Shown in pieces: positions 42,171 to 50,328 of a DNA stretch of 64,000 nt. The translations under genes were made by a program, and so were the position numbers. Below the pieces are notes generated by a model, which saw nothing but the letters and a program-made list of their open reading frames with translations, made no database searches and was not told the DNA's origin. Where the stretch lies: assembly GCA_035552775.1 (NCBI GenBank), contig DASZKW010000083.1:26613-90612 (forward strand). The letters run 5' to 3'. The DNA is from DASZKW01 sp035552775 (GTDB lineage: Bacteria; Actinomycetota; Acidimicrobiia; Acidimicrobiales; Palsa-688). Position 1 is the stretch's first letter, and each line of letters opens with the position of its first letter.

Positions 42171-43532
42171 ATGGTCACGCTCATAATCGTGTTGGTGGCG
42201 GTGCTCGTGGTGGCCGTGGTCAGTTCGACCACGTTTTTGGTGACCGGCCGGCGCCGGCGCCGTGAGGTCGACGCTGCGCCTGCCGACCCCTCCCCAAGGA
42301 AGCAGGTAAGCGGCCGGGCTACGCCCCCTCGGCGTGGTCGTGCGCCGAGCGCCCCCCCGGCACCGCCACGCCCGGCGAGGCCTGTTCGCCCTTCACGGCC
42401 GCAGCGGCCAGCACCCCCGAGGCCCCCCGCGGCAAAAGGGCCGCCGGCCCCCCACGCGCCCCCAGCGCCGCCGGCCCCCCACGCGCCGCCGGCTCCAGAG
42501 GCACCCCCCGCGGCAAAAACCCCGCCGGCCGCCCCGCCGGCTCCAGAGGCACCCCCTGGCGCCGAGGCGCCACCGGCTCCAGAGGCACCCCCAGCGCCGC
42601 CGGCCGCCCCGCCCCGCTTCAGGGACCGCCTCGGCAAGACGCGGTCCCTCTTTGCCGGATACCTCGGCTCCATCCGTTCGCGCGACAAGATCGACGAGCG
42701 GACGTGGGAAGACCTGGAGGAAGCCCTCATCCTCGCCGACGTCGGTGTGGACGTGACCACCTCCACCCTCGCGGACCTTCGCCGCCGGATCAAAGACGAA
42801 GGCATCTCCTCGCCCGCCGCCCTGCTCGACGCCTTGAAGTCCGACCTCGTGTCCAAGCTCGACGGCGACCGGGAGCTTCACTATGACGACGGCGGGCCGA
42901 ACGTGTGGCTGTTCGTCGGGGTCAACGGGGTAGGCAAGACCACGACCATCGGCAAGGTCGGCCAGCGCGAGCACGCCGAGGGCCGCACGGTTGTCATGGC
43001 GGCCGGAGACACCTTCCGGGCCGCTGCCGCCGACCAGCTCGCACTGTGGTCCGAGCGCGCCGGCGCCGAAATGGTCCGGGGCAACGAGGGCGGGGACCCC
43101 GGTGCCGTCATCTTCGACGCAGTCGCCCACGCCGCCGCCAGGGGAGTCGACCTGGTGCTCGCCGACACGGCCGGTCGCCTGCACACCAAGGTCAACCTCA
43201 TGGAAGAGCTCAAGAAGGTGCGCAGGGTGGCAGAACGGCCACCGGGACGGCTGAGCGAGGTGCTCCTCGTCATAGACGCCACCACCGGTCAGAACGGGCT
43301 CATCCAGGCCACCCAGTTCGCCGGCGCCGTGGGGGTGACAGGGGTGGTGCTCACCAAGCTCGACGGCACCGCGAAGGGCGGCATTGCCCTCGCCATCACC
43401 GCCGGTCTCGGCATTCCCATAAAGCTCGTAGGACTGGGAGAGGGACCCGCTGATCTGGTCGACTTCGACCCCCAGGAGTTCGTCGAGGCCCTCTTCGAAC
43501 CGCTGGCCGAGACCGACTCCGTGGTGGGGTAG
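42171..43532 (+). CDS. ftsY: Signal recognition particle receptor FtsY
   Basis: SRP receptor GTPase at the membrane. The N-terminus is a membrane anchor (residues 2-24, LIIVLVAVLVVAVV) as in actinobacteria. A Pro/Ala-rich linker of about 105 residues (45-145, repeats of PPAPEAPPA type) follows, then the NG domain (about 150-453): GVNGVGKTTTIGKVG near 250, DTFRAAAADQL, DTAGRLHTKVNLMEEL, LTKLDGTAKGG and GLGEGPADLVDFDP. 453 residues. The stop TAG is part of a TAGCCT near the ffh start. Confidence 0.96.
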   Translation: MVTLIIVLVAVLVVAVVSSTTFLVTGRRRRREVDAAPADPSPRKQVSGRATPPRRGRAPSAPPAPPRPARPVRPSRPQRPAPPRPPAAKGPPAPHAPPAPPAPHAPPAPEAPPAAKTPPAAPPAPEAPPGAEAPPAPEAPPAPPAAPPRFRDRLGKTRSLFAGYLGSIRSRDKIDERTWEDLEEALILADVGVDVTTSTLADLRRRIKDEGISSPAALLDALKSDLVSKLDGDRELHYDDGGPNVWLFVGVNGVGKTTTIGKVGQREHAEGRTVVMAAGDTFRAAAADQLALWSERAGAEMVRGNEGGDPGAVIFDAVAHAAARGVDLVLADTAGRLHTKVNLMEELKKVRRVAERPPGRLSEVLLVIDATTGQNGLIQATQFAGAVGVTGVVLTKLDGTAKGGIALAITAGLGIPIKLVGLGEGPADLVDFDPQEFVEALFEPLAETDSVVG

Positions 43533-43546
43533 CCTGGCAGGCGGCG

Positions 43547-44926
43547 ATGTTCGAGTCCCTAACCGATCGCTTCGACGCGATCTTCACCCGGGTCCGCGGG
43601 CGCGGCCGGCTAAGCGAAGCCGACGTCGACCAAGCGCTACGCGAGATCCGCCTGGCCCTGCTCCAGGCGGATGTCAACCTGCGCGTCGTGCGGGACTTTG
43701 TCGGCCGCATCCGCGAGCAACTCGTGGGCGCCGACCTCTCCCACAGCCTGGACCCGGCCCAGCAGGTCATCAAGGTGGTCAACTCCGAACTGGTTTCGAT
43801 CCTCGGCGGCGAGACCCTCCGGGTGACTTACGCGCCACGGCCGCCCACCGTCGTCCTGCTCGCCGGCCTCCAGGGATCCGGCAAGACGACAGCGGCGGGC
43901 AAGCTGGCCCGCTGGTTCAAGGGTCAGGGTCGCAATCCCCTACTGGTGGGTGCCGACCTCCAGCGCCCCGCTGCCGTCGAACAACTCACGGTGCTCGGAG
44001 GCCAGGCCGGGGTTCCGGTGTTCAGCGAGGCCTCCGATCCGATCACCGTGGCCAAGAAGGGTCTCGAGGAGGCCGTACGCCTGGGGCGCGACGTGCTGAT
44101 CGTCGACACCGCCGGACGTTTGTCGATCGACGCCGAGTTGATGGAGGAGGTGCGGCGGATCTCCGAGACCGTCGAGCCCCACTACACGTTCCTCGTGATC
44201 GACGCCATGACCGGTCAGGACGCAGTTGCCACCGCCGAGGCATTCCACCGCACCCTCGAGCTCGACGGCGTCATCTTGACCAAGGTCGACGGCGACGCCC
44301 GCGGGGGAGCCGCCCTGTCGGTCAAAGAGGTGGTCGGCCGGCCCATCGTCTTCCAGTCCACCGGCGAGAAGCAGGGCGACTTCGAGCTGTTCCACCCCGA
44401 CCGGATGGCCGACCGCATCCTCGGCATGGGCGATGTCCTCACCCTCATCGAGCGGGCGGAGGCCGTCGTCGACCACGAGGAGGCGGAGGACGCCGCGGCG
44501 CGAATGCAGCGGGGCCAGTTCAGCCTCGACGACTTCCTCGACCAGATGCAGAACGTGAAGAAGATGGGTCCCATCTCGGGTCTGGTGGGCATGATCCCCG
44601 GCCTGCCCAAGGAGGTGCGTAACGCCCAGATCGACGACAGCATGCTCGGCCCCGTCGAGGCCATCATCCGCTCCATGACACCCGAGGAGCGGCGCGAGCC
44701 GGGCATCATCAACGGGTCGCGCCGTTCTCGCATCGCCCGCGGCAGCGGGACGTCTACCACCGAGGTCAACTCCCTGCTCGACCGCTTCAAGGAGATGCAG
44801 CGCTACATGCGCCAGATGGCCGGGATGCCCGGTATCGGGCGCCGCATGGCCAAGGCGACGGGCAAGTCCGGAGCCAGATCGAATAAAAAGGTCAACAACA
44901 AAAAGAAGAAGAAGAAGGGTCGCTGA
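43547..44926 (+). CDS. ffh: Signal recognition particle protein Ffh
   Basis: SRP54 GTPase that binds signal peptides and 4.5S RNA. N domain (1-90), G domain with GLQGSGKTTAAGKLA near 107, DLQRPAAVEQL, DTAGRLSIDAELMEE, TKVDGDARGGAALS, and the M domain (about 300-440, FSLDDFLDQMQNVKKMG, INGSRRSRIARGSG for RNA binding). 459 residues; the C-terminus ends in a lysine run. Next to ftsY, its membrane partner. TAGCCT 11 nt upstream coincides with the ftsY stop codon. Confidence 0.97.
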   Translation: MFESLTDRFDAIFTRVRGRGRLSEADVDQALREIRLALLQADVNLRVVRDFVGRIREQLVGADLSHSLDPAQQVIKVVNSELVSILGGETLRVTYAPRPPTVVLLAGLQGSGKTTAAGKLARWFKGQGRNPLLVGADLQRPAAVEQLTVLGGQAGVPVFSEASDPITVAKKGLEEAVRLGRDVLIVDTAGRLSIDAELMEEVRRISETVEPHYTFLVIDAMTGQDAVATAEAFHRTLELDGVILTKVDGDARGGAALSVKEVVGRPIVFQSTGEKQGDFELFHPDRMADRILGMGDVLTLIERAEAVVDHEEAEDAAARMQRGQFSLDDFLDQMQNVKKMGPISGLVGMIPGLPKEVRNAQIDDSMLGPVEAIIRSMTPEERREPGIINGSRRSRIARGSGTSTTEVNSLLDRFKEMQRYMRQMAGMPGIGRRMAKATGKSGARSNKKVNNKKKKKKGR

Positions 44927-44939
44927 CGTTCCGTCGGCG
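44921..44939 (+). terminator. Hairpin overlapping the ffh stop
   Basis: CGCTGACG-TTC-CGTCGGCG makes an 8-bp stem with one G-U pair. It overlaps the ffh TGA and has no T-run, so it may be a pause or processing hairpin rather than a true terminator. Confidence 0.38.
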
Positions 44940-44983
44940 ATAATCGGGGCGAGACTCCCCCCTACCGAGAAGGACACATCAAC

Positions 44984-45262
44984 GTGGCAGTAAAGCTCCG
45001 CCTCATGCGGATGGGCAAGAAAAAGCAACCCGTGTACCGGTTGGTGGCGGCGGACAGCCGCGCCCCGCGCGACGGGCGGTTCATCGAGATCCTCGGCACC
45101 TACGAGCCGCGGGTCGAGCCGACCCGAGTGGTGATCGACAACGAGCGGGTGCTGAGATGGCTGCGCCAGGGCGCCCAGCCGACGGAGACGGTGACCAGGC
45201 TCCTGAAGGCCTCCGGCGCCTACGACGAGTACCAGGCGGGCCGCCCGGCTGCCGCCAAGTGA
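44984..45262 (+). CDS. rpsP: 30S ribosomal protein S16
   Basis: 92-residue S16: AVKLRLMRMGKKKQPVYRLV start, DSRAPRDGRFIEILGTYEP core and WLRQGAQPTETVTRLLK end. GTG start with GAGAAGGA upstream. Heads the rpsP-khpA-rimM-trmD-rplS operon. Confidence 0.97.
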   Translation: MAVKLRLMRMGKKKQPVYRLVAADSRAPRDGRFIEILGTYEPRVEPTRVVIDNERVLRWLRQGAQPTETVTRLLKASGAYDEYQAGRPAAAK

Positions 45263-45272
45263 GGAAGGTGCA

Positions 45273-45620
45273 GTGAGCGATCCCGATGCGGTGAGTGCCC
45301 CGACCGACGCCGGCGACGACCCGGTGCCGGCGTACCGGGGGGTGGAGACCGACGGTCCCGACGACGTCAACCGGCTCCCGGGCGGCAGGGCCCGTGCCGT
45401 GCTCACCTACCTGGCCCGCCAGATAGTGGACGACCCCGAAGGGGTCACCGTCGAGGCGTCCGAGGACGGGAGCGGTGTGCGCCTCGAGTTGTTCGTGGCT
45501 CCTGAGGACATGGGCAAGGTAATCGGCCGCAAGGGCCGTGTGGCCCAGGCGATCCGCGCCATCGTGCGCGCCGCCGCAGCACAGGAGGGTGTCCACGTCG
45601 TCGTCGACATCGTCGACTGA
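45273..45620 (+). CDS. khpA: KH-domain RNA-binding protein KhpA
   Basis: 115-residue single KH-domain protein. The core (about 40-115) has YLARQIVDDPEGVTVEA and the RNA-binding GxxG loop in MGKVIGRKGRVAQAIRAIV. The N-terminal 35 acidic residues are extra. GTG start with GAGGAAGG 4 nt upstream, just after rpsP. In Gram-positives KhpA pairs with KhpB to regulate sRNA and cell division; no khpB is in the window. Confidence 0.92.
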   Translation: MSDPDAVSAPTDAGDDPVPAYRGVETDGPDDVNRLPGGRARAVLTYLARQIVDDPEGVTVEASEDGSGVRLELFVAPEDMGKVIGRKGRVAQAIRAIVRAAAAQEGVHVVVDIVD

Positions 45621-45672
45621 GTCGCGCGGGGAAGCGCTGAGCGGCCCGCCTGGACCAGGTCGGCCCCCACCG

Positions 45673-46170
45673 ATGCTGGAGGTCGCCCGGGTGGTTCGGC
45701 CTCACGGACTCGGGGGCGACGTGGTGGTCGACGTCGTCACCAACCGCCCCGAACGGGTCTCCGCGGGTACTGAGCTCTACGCCAGCGGGCGGGCCGGCAC
45801 GCCGGTGCCCGAAGTGCTCCACGTGGCCGCGTCCCGGGCCGTGCCCGGCGCCGGCACCCACTGCGATCGCTGGATCGTCCGCTTTGCCGGCGTGTCCGGA
45901 CGGGAGGCAGCCGAATCACTGCGCGGCACGGTCCTGTCGGCCGCTCCCCTCGACGAAGCGGATGTCTTGTGGGTACATGAGCTGATCGGCGCCCAGGTGG
46001 TCGACACTGACGGCCAACCCCTCGGGTCGGTCTCTTCCGTGCAAGCCAACCCGGCGAGCGACCTGCTCGTCCTCGACGGCGGTGCGCTGGTCCCCCTGCG
46101 CTTCATCACCGATCGGGCTGAAGGCCGGTTGACGGTGGACCTACCCCCCGGTCTGCTCGACCTGTACTAG
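45673..46170 (+). CDS. rimM: Ribosome maturation factor RimM
   Basis: Assists 30S head assembly with S19. 165 residues from ATG 45673 (LEVARVVRPHGLGGDVVVDV), the family N-terminal RimM domain, and a PRC-barrel (HELIGAQVVDTDGQPLGSV, ALVPLRFI). A longer frame from 45538 lies in khpA and is not used. Confidence 0.93.
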   Translation: MLEVARVVRPHGLGGDVVVDVVTNRPERVSAGTELYASGRAGTPVPEVLHVAASRAVPGAGTHCDRWIVRFAGVSGREAAESLRGTVLSAAPLDEADVLWVHELIGAQVVDTDGQPLGSVSSVQANPASDLLVLDGGALVPLRFITDRAEGRLTVDLPPGLLDLY

Positions 46171-46190
46171 GGCCTGACCGACGCGACGAC

Positions 46191-46925
46191 GTGCGCATCG
46201 ACCTGTTCACGATTTTCCCCGCCCTGGTTGAAAACTGGCTCGAAGCCAGCCTCCTCGGCAGGGCCCGCCGGGCGGGCACCCTCGACCTGCGGGCGCACGA
46301 CATGCGCGCCGGCGCTGCCGGGCCTCACCGCTCGGTCGACGACAGCCCATTCGGCGGCGGCCCCGGCATGGTCCTCGCCCCTGAACCGGTGTTCCGTGCG
46401 GTGGAGGCCGCCGCCCCCCCGCGCCCGCTGCTCCTCCTCGGTCCCGCCGGCCGGCGCTTCGACCAGCCCATGGCCAGGGACCTGGCGTCGCGGGCGGGCT
46501 TCTCGTTGCTGTGCGGTCGCTATGAAGGCGTCGACCAGCGCATCGCCGACCACCTGGTGGACGGCGAGGTCTCCATCGGCGACTTCGTACTGGCCGGTGG
46601 CGAGGTGGCGGCGCTGGCCGTGGTCGAGGCCGTCGCCCGCCTGGTTTCCGGCGTGATGGGCAACCAGTCCTCGGCGGACGAGGAAAGCTTCGCAGACGGG
46701 TTGCTGGAGTACCCGCACTACACCCGTCCGGCGGACTTCCGGGGCTGGCCCGTGCCCGAGGTGTTGCGCTCCGGCGACCACGCCCGGGTGGCGCGATGGA
46801 GGCGGGCTCGAGCGCTGGCCCGGACGCGAGACCACCGCCCGGACCTGATGGCGGCCCGTGGTGGTCTCAACGAGGAGGAGGCAGCCCTGCTCGCCGAGTT
46901 CGGCTTGGGACCGACCGTGGTGTGA
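46191..46925 (+). CDS. trmD: tRNA (guanine37-N1)-methyltransferase
   Basis: SPOUT-fold enzyme preventing frameshifting at proline and leucine codons. 244 residues: RIDLFTIFPALVENWL start, DDSPFGGGPGMVL, LCGRYEGVDQRIADHLVD trefoil-knot SAM site, SIGDFVLAGGEVAAL and EYPHYTRPADFRGWPVPEVL. GTG start 20 bp after rimM. Confidence 0.96.
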   Translation: MRIDLFTIFPALVENWLEASLLGRARRAGTLDLRAHDMRAGAAGPHRSVDDSPFGGGPGMVLAPEPVFRAVEAAAPPRPLLLLGPAGRRFDQPMARDLASRAGFSLLCGRYEGVDQRIADHLVDGEVSIGDFVLAGGEVAALAVVEAVARLVSGVMGNQSSADEESFADGLLEYPHYTRPADFRGWPVPEVLRSGDHARVARWRRARALARTRDHRPDLMAARGGLNEEEAALLAEFGLGPTVV

Positions 46926-46970
46926 GCGGAGGAGCGGACGCCCCGCTCGCCGATGGTGCCGCCGGTCCTC

Positions 46971-46976
46971 TATCCT
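46971..46976 (+). promoter_or_regulatory. Candidate -10 element for rplS
   Basis: TATCCT in the 97-bp trmD-rplS gap would start a transcript with a leader of about 40 nt. No -35 match. Confidence 0.3.
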
Positions 46977-47022
46977 GAGCCGTCCCCCCTCTGTGCCCCC
47001 CAACGACCGGGAGCAACGCGCC

Positions 47023-47376
47023 ATGAAACCGACGGACCTCATCGATCGCGACAGCTTGCGCGCCGACATCCCCGACTTCGGGCCCGGTGACACGCTCAAG
47101 GTCCACGTGAGGGTGGTAGAGGGCAGCCGCGAGCGCGTCCAGGTGTTCCAAGGAGCCGTCATCCGCCGCCAGGGATCGGGTCTGCAGGAGACCTTCACGG
47201 TCCGCAAGCTCAGCTTCGGGGTAGGCGTGGAGCGCACCTTCCCCGTCCATTCTCCGGTCATCGCCAAGATCGAGGTCGCCACGCGGGGCGACGTCCGCCG
47301 GGCCAAGCTCTATTATCTTCGCGACAGGACGGGGAAGGCGGCGAAGATCAAAGAGAAGCGTACCGCCCGCTCCTGA
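47023..47376 (+). CDS. rplS: 50S ribosomal protein L19
   Basis: 117-residue L19: IPDFGPGDTLKVHVRVVEG, RVQVFQGAVIRRQGSG, FTVRKLSFGVGVERTFPVHS and RRAKLYYLRDRTGKAAKIKE. ATG 47023 with GGGAG upstream. Confidence 0.97.
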   Translation: MKPTDLIDRDSLRADIPDFGPGDTLKVHVRVVEGSRERVQVFQGAVIRRQGSGLQETFTVRKLSFGVGVERTFPVHSPVIAKIEVATRGDVRRAKLYYLRDRTGKAAKIKEKRTARS

Positions 47377-47387
47377 TCGGCAGGGCC

Positions 47388-47987
47388 ATGAAGCGCCGCA
47401 CGGCGCGAGTCGCGCTCGAGTGCGCCATCCTTCTCGTCGTGGCCGCCCTTCTCGCGACGGGGCTCAAGGCCTTCGTGGCCCAAGCGTTCTACATCCCCTC
47501 GGCGTCGATGGAACCGCAGCTACAGATAAACGACAGGGTCGTCGTGTCCAGGCTTGCCTACGACCTGCACGCCCCCCGGCGCGGTGACATCGTCGTGTTT
47601 CGCGCCCCGCCAGGGTTGGAGAAAGGCCCCGCCCCCCAAAGCGACCCTGTGCTCCGGGCGTTGGCCGACGCGGCACAGACGGTGGGCTTGGCGTCGTCCG
47701 GTACGGACCTGATCAAACGGGTCGTCGCCCTTCCCGGCGAGGCGGTGGAGGGGCGAGCGGGCCACGTCTGGATCGACGACCGGATTCTCGTCGAGCCGTA
47801 CCTGCCGGCGGGCACCCTCACGTCCGCGTTCGGCCGATATGTCGTCCCCCGGGGCTTCGTGTGGGTCATGGGTGACAACCGCGACAACTCCGAGGACAGC
47901 CGCTACTTCGGCGCCATCCCCGTGTCGAGCATCGTGGGACGGGCCGTATGGCGGGTGTGGCCGCTGACCGACCTGTCGTTTCTCTGA
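47388..47987 (+). CDS. lepB: Signal peptidase I
   Basis: Membrane serine protease removing secretory signal peptides. 199 residues with one N-terminal transmembrane segment (about 9-32). Catalytic Ser40 in IPSASMEPQL, catalytic Lys110 in DLIKRVVALPGE, and box E GDNRDNSEDSRYFG. Starts 11 bp after rplS, the standard location in actinobacteria. Confidence 0.95.
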   Translation: MKRRTARVALECAILLVVAALLATGLKAFVAQAFYIPSASMEPQLQINDRVVVSRLAYDLHAPRRGDIVVFRAPPGLEKGPAPQSDPVLRALADAAQTVGLASSGTDLIKRVVALPGEAVEGRAGHVWIDDRILVEPYLPAGTLTSAFGRYVVPRGFVWVMGDNRDNSEDSRYFGAIPVSSIVGRAVWRVWPLTDLSFL

Positions 47988-47999
47988 TCGTGCCTGCCG

Positions 48000-48005
48000 T
48001 AGCAT
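48000..48005 (+). promoter_or_regulatory. Candidate leaderless -10 element for the upstream ORF
   Basis: TAGCAT ends 6 nt before ATG 48012, 12 nt after the lepB stop. Confidence 0.42.
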
Positions 48006-48011
48006 GTAGCC

Positions 48012-48044
48012 ATGAGCAGCGACTCCGTGAGGTTCCTTCGGTGA
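48012..48044 (+). CDS. Ten-residue upstream ORF coupled to the DUF2469 gene
   Basis: ATG 48012 opens a frame encoding MSSDSVRFLR, and its TGA overlaps the GTG of the next gene (GTGA at 48041-48044). With TAGCAT 6 nt upstream it would be translated from a leaderless mRNA, then ribosomes could reinitiate on the DUF2469 gene, which has no SD of its own. Too short for function by itself; a coupling or leader peptide is the likely role. Not previously known to me. Confidence 0.45.
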   Translation: MSSDSVRFLR

Positions 48045-48334
48045 GCGCGGAGGATCTGGAGCGCTACGAGACCGAGATCGAGCTGCAGCTGTACCAGGAG
48101 TATCGGGCCGTGCTCCCCATGTTCCACTACGTGGTGGAGACCGAGCGCCGCTTCTATCTGGCCAACGAGGTCGACATGGAAGCCAAGGGCGAGGGGGCCC
48201 GTACGTTCTTCGAGATCCGTCTACGAGACGCGTGGGTGTGGGACATGTACCGGCCGGCGCGCTTCGTCTCGTCGGTGCGCGTGGTCACCTTCAAGGACGT
48301 GAACGTCGAAGAGCTGCCCGAAAAGGAGCTGTAG
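48041..48334 (+). CDS. DUF2469 family protein
   Basis: 97-residue actinobacterial protein (Rv2901c-like): SAEDLERYETEIELQLYQEY, VVETERRFYLANEVDMEA, RLRDAWVWDMYRPARFVSS and VVTFKDVNVEELPEKEL are strongly conserved. Role unknown; always found near lepB and yraN. I choose GTG 48041 from the family N-terminus. An upstream extension to 47948 is a frame accident within lepB. Confidence 0.9.
   Translation: MSAEDLERYETEIELQLYQEYRAVLPMFHYVVETERRFYLANEVDMEAKGEGARTFFEIRLRDAWVWDMYRPARFVSSVRVVTFKDVNVEELPEKEL
48321..48328 (+). promoter_or_regulatory. Ribosome binding site for yraN
   Basis: AAAAGGAG sits at the end of the DUF2469 gene, 8 nt before the ATC at 48337. It points to a start there although the codon is not a usual one. 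Confidence 0.5.
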
Positions 48335-48336
48335 TT

Positions 48337-48693
48337 ATCGCCGGTGCCGTCCCGGACCGTCGCGCGCTCGGTGCCCGGGGCGAGGAGCTGGCAGCTGAGT
48401 GGTACCGGGATCAGGGCTACCAGGTGGTGGCACGCAACTGGCGGTGCCGGGAGGGCGAGATCGACCTGGTCGTCCGCCAGGGCAGGGTGCTGGTGTTCTG
48501 CGAGGTGAAGGCACGCACCACCGACGCATTCGGCGTACCCGCCGAGGCGGTCAACCGCACCAAGCAGGCCCGCATCCGCCGGCTGGCCGCCCGCTGGCTG
48601 CTCACCGAGTCACCTGTGCGGCCCCGCCAGATCCGTTTCGACGTGGTCGCCGTATTGGGTGGCACCGTCGAGGTAATCGAGGGGGCGTTCTAG
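48337..48693 (+). CDS. yraN: YraN/UPF0102 endonuclease-like protein
   Basis: Small PD-(D/E)XK-type nuclease-fold protein of unclear role. Sequence: RRALGARGEELAAEWYRDQG, VVARNWRCREGEIDLVVRQG (Glu, Asp metal residues), VFCEVKARTTDAFG (catalytic E-x-K) and RQIRFDVVAVLGG. There is no ATG, GTG or TTG in frame where the family N-terminus should begin; the AAAAGGAG site points to ATC 48337 (119 codons including stop). The only standard start in the frame, GTG 48232, would overlap DUF2469 by about 100 bp. An unusual start or a sequencing difference is possible. Confidence 0.88.
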   Translation: MAGAVPDRRALGARGEELAAEWYRDQGYQVVARNWRCREGEIDLVVRQGRVLVFCEVKARTTDAFGVPAEAVNRTKQARIRRLAARWLLTESPVRPRQIRFDVVAVLGGTVEVIEGAF

Positions 48694-48801
48694 GAATGGG
48701 TCAACCAGGATAGCCGTCACACGCCCCCGGTAGCGTTGAGGGTGGCGCTCGTGGCCGGTGCACATGGCCTCCTCCCCAACCCGTCCTGTCCGGAGGCCGC
48801 A

Positions 48802-50328
48802 GTGCTAGCAACCATCGGTTCATCCACCCTCGTCGGCATCGAGGGTCGTCCGATCACGGTCGAGGTCCACGTATCGAGTGGGATCCCGTCGTTCTCGATC
48901 GTCGGTCTGCCTGACGCGTCTTGCCGGGAGTCGCGCGACCGTGTCCGCGCCGCGGTTACCTCCAGCGATCTGCGCTGGCCGCAGAGACGGGTGACCGTGA
49001 ACCTTGCCCCCACCGGCTTGCGTAAGGGCGGAGCGGGGCTCGACCTGCCCATCGCCATCGCCCTGCTGGTCGCCGACGGCCAACTCGGTGCGGAGACCGT
49101 CGCCGAGGTCAGTTTTCTCGGGGAGCTCGGCCTCGACGGCACCATCCGAGGAGTCCCCGGAGTCCTGTCTCTCGTCGATGCCGTGGTGACACCCGAGGTC
49201 GTCGTCCCCGCCGCCAGCGCGATCGAGGCCACGCTGGTCGGCGGCCGGAGGGTGCGGCCGGCGTTCAGCCTGCGCAGCCTGGTGGCGGCCTTGAAGGGTG
49301 AGGACGGATGGCCGGATCTGCCCCCTTGCCCGGCCGTCGCCGAGTCGTCGCCGCCCGAGGACCTGGCCGAGGTTCGGGGCCAGGCGCTCGGCCGGGCCGC
49401 CCTGGAGATCGCCGCCGCGGGCGGCCACCACCTGCTACTGATAGGGCCGCCGGGAGCGGGCAAGACGATGCTCGCCAGGCGCCTCCCCGGGATCCTCCCC
49501 CCGCTGACGCCCGCAGAGGCAATCGAGGTGACCCGTATCCACTCGGCGGCGGGCGTGAGCCTGCCGGCGGGCGGTCTGGTGCAGCGGCCGCCGTTTCGCG
49601 CCCCCCACCACAGCGCGTCTCTGGTGGCGCTCGTCGGCGGCGGCGGCACCCGGATGCGCCCGGGCGAGATCTCCTGCGCCCACCGCGGCATCTTGTTCCT
49701 CGACGAGATGGGCGAGTTCCATCTCGACGTGCTCGACACCCTCCGCCAGCCTCTCGAGGAGGGACGGGTCCTGATCTGTCGGGCCCGGGCGAGCGTGACC
49801 TTACCGGCCAGGTTCCTGCTCGTCGGCGCCATGAACCCGTGTCCCTGCGGAGACAGCCGCCCGGGGCTGTGCCGATGCGGCGACGCCCGCCGGGCCCGTT
49901 ACGCCAACCGGATCTCCGGTCCGCTGCTCGACCGGTTCGACCTCAGGGTGCGCGTGGAGCGCCCCGATGCCGACGAGCTCCTCCCCGAGACCTCACAGTC
50001 GCCGCCCACCGCGGAGCCCAGTGCCACGGTTGCGGTCAGGGTGGCCACGGCCCGTGAGCTGGCTGCGGATCGTGGCGCCGGCTGCAACGCCGACATCCCC
50101 GCGTCGAGCCTGGATCGGGTGGCGCCTCTGTCTCGCGACGCCCGCCGTGTGCTCGAGGTCCGGCTGCGCCAGGGTCGTTTGTCGGCCCGGGGCCTGCACC
50201 GTGTCCGCCGGGTGGCGCGCACCGTCGCCGACCTGGCCGGCAGGAGCGGGCCGGTAGGGGTGGAGGACGTGTTCGCAGCCCTCAGCCTGCGGTCCGAGGT
50301 GTTCACCCCCGCGGCGGAGGCGTCGTGA
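48802..50328 (+). CDS. comM: ComM/YifB family Mg-chelatase-like AAA+ ATPase
   Basis: Hexameric AAA+ helicase-like protein that drives branch migration in natural transformation in some bacteria. From GTG 48802 (GGAGG 5 nt upstream): LATIGSSTLVGIEGRPITVEV, FSIVGLPDASCRESRDRVRA, Walker A GPPGAGKTMLARRLPGILPP, GILFLDEMGEF (Walker B), VGAMNPCPCGDS and the C-terminal RLSARGLHRVRRVARTVADL. 508 residues matches the family. GTG 48736 is a possible earlier start. Stop overlaps dprA (GTGA). Confidence 0.93.
   Translation: MLATIGSSTLVGIEGRPITVEVHVSSGIPSFSIVGLPDASCRESRDRVRAAVTSSDLRWPQRRVTVNLAPTGLRKGGAGLDLPIAIALLVADGQLGAETVAEVSFLGELGLDGTIRGVPGVLSLVDAVVTPEVVVPAASAIEATLVGGRRVRPAFSLRSLVAALKGEDGWPDLPPCPAVAESSPPEDLAEVRGQALGRAALEIAAAGGHHLLLIGPPGAGKTMLARRLPGILPPLTPAEAIEVTRIHSAAGVSLPAGGLVQRPPFRAPHHSASLVALVGGGGTRMRPGEISCAHRGILFLDEMGEFHLDVLDTLRQPLEEGRVLICRARASVTLPARFLLVGAMNPCPCGDSRPGLCRCGDARRARYANRISGPLLDRFDLRVRVERPDADELLPETSQSPPTAEPSATVAVRVATARELAADRGAGCNADIPASSLDRVAPLSRDARRVLEVRLRQGRLSARGLHRVRRVARTVADLAGRSGPVGVEDVFAALSLRSEVFTPAAEAS

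Noticed and set aside
43530..43535. TAGCCT before ffh as a dedicated promoter
   Set aside because: The TAG is the ftsY stop codon and spacing is 11 nt, so coincidence is likely; ffh is probably read through from ftsY.
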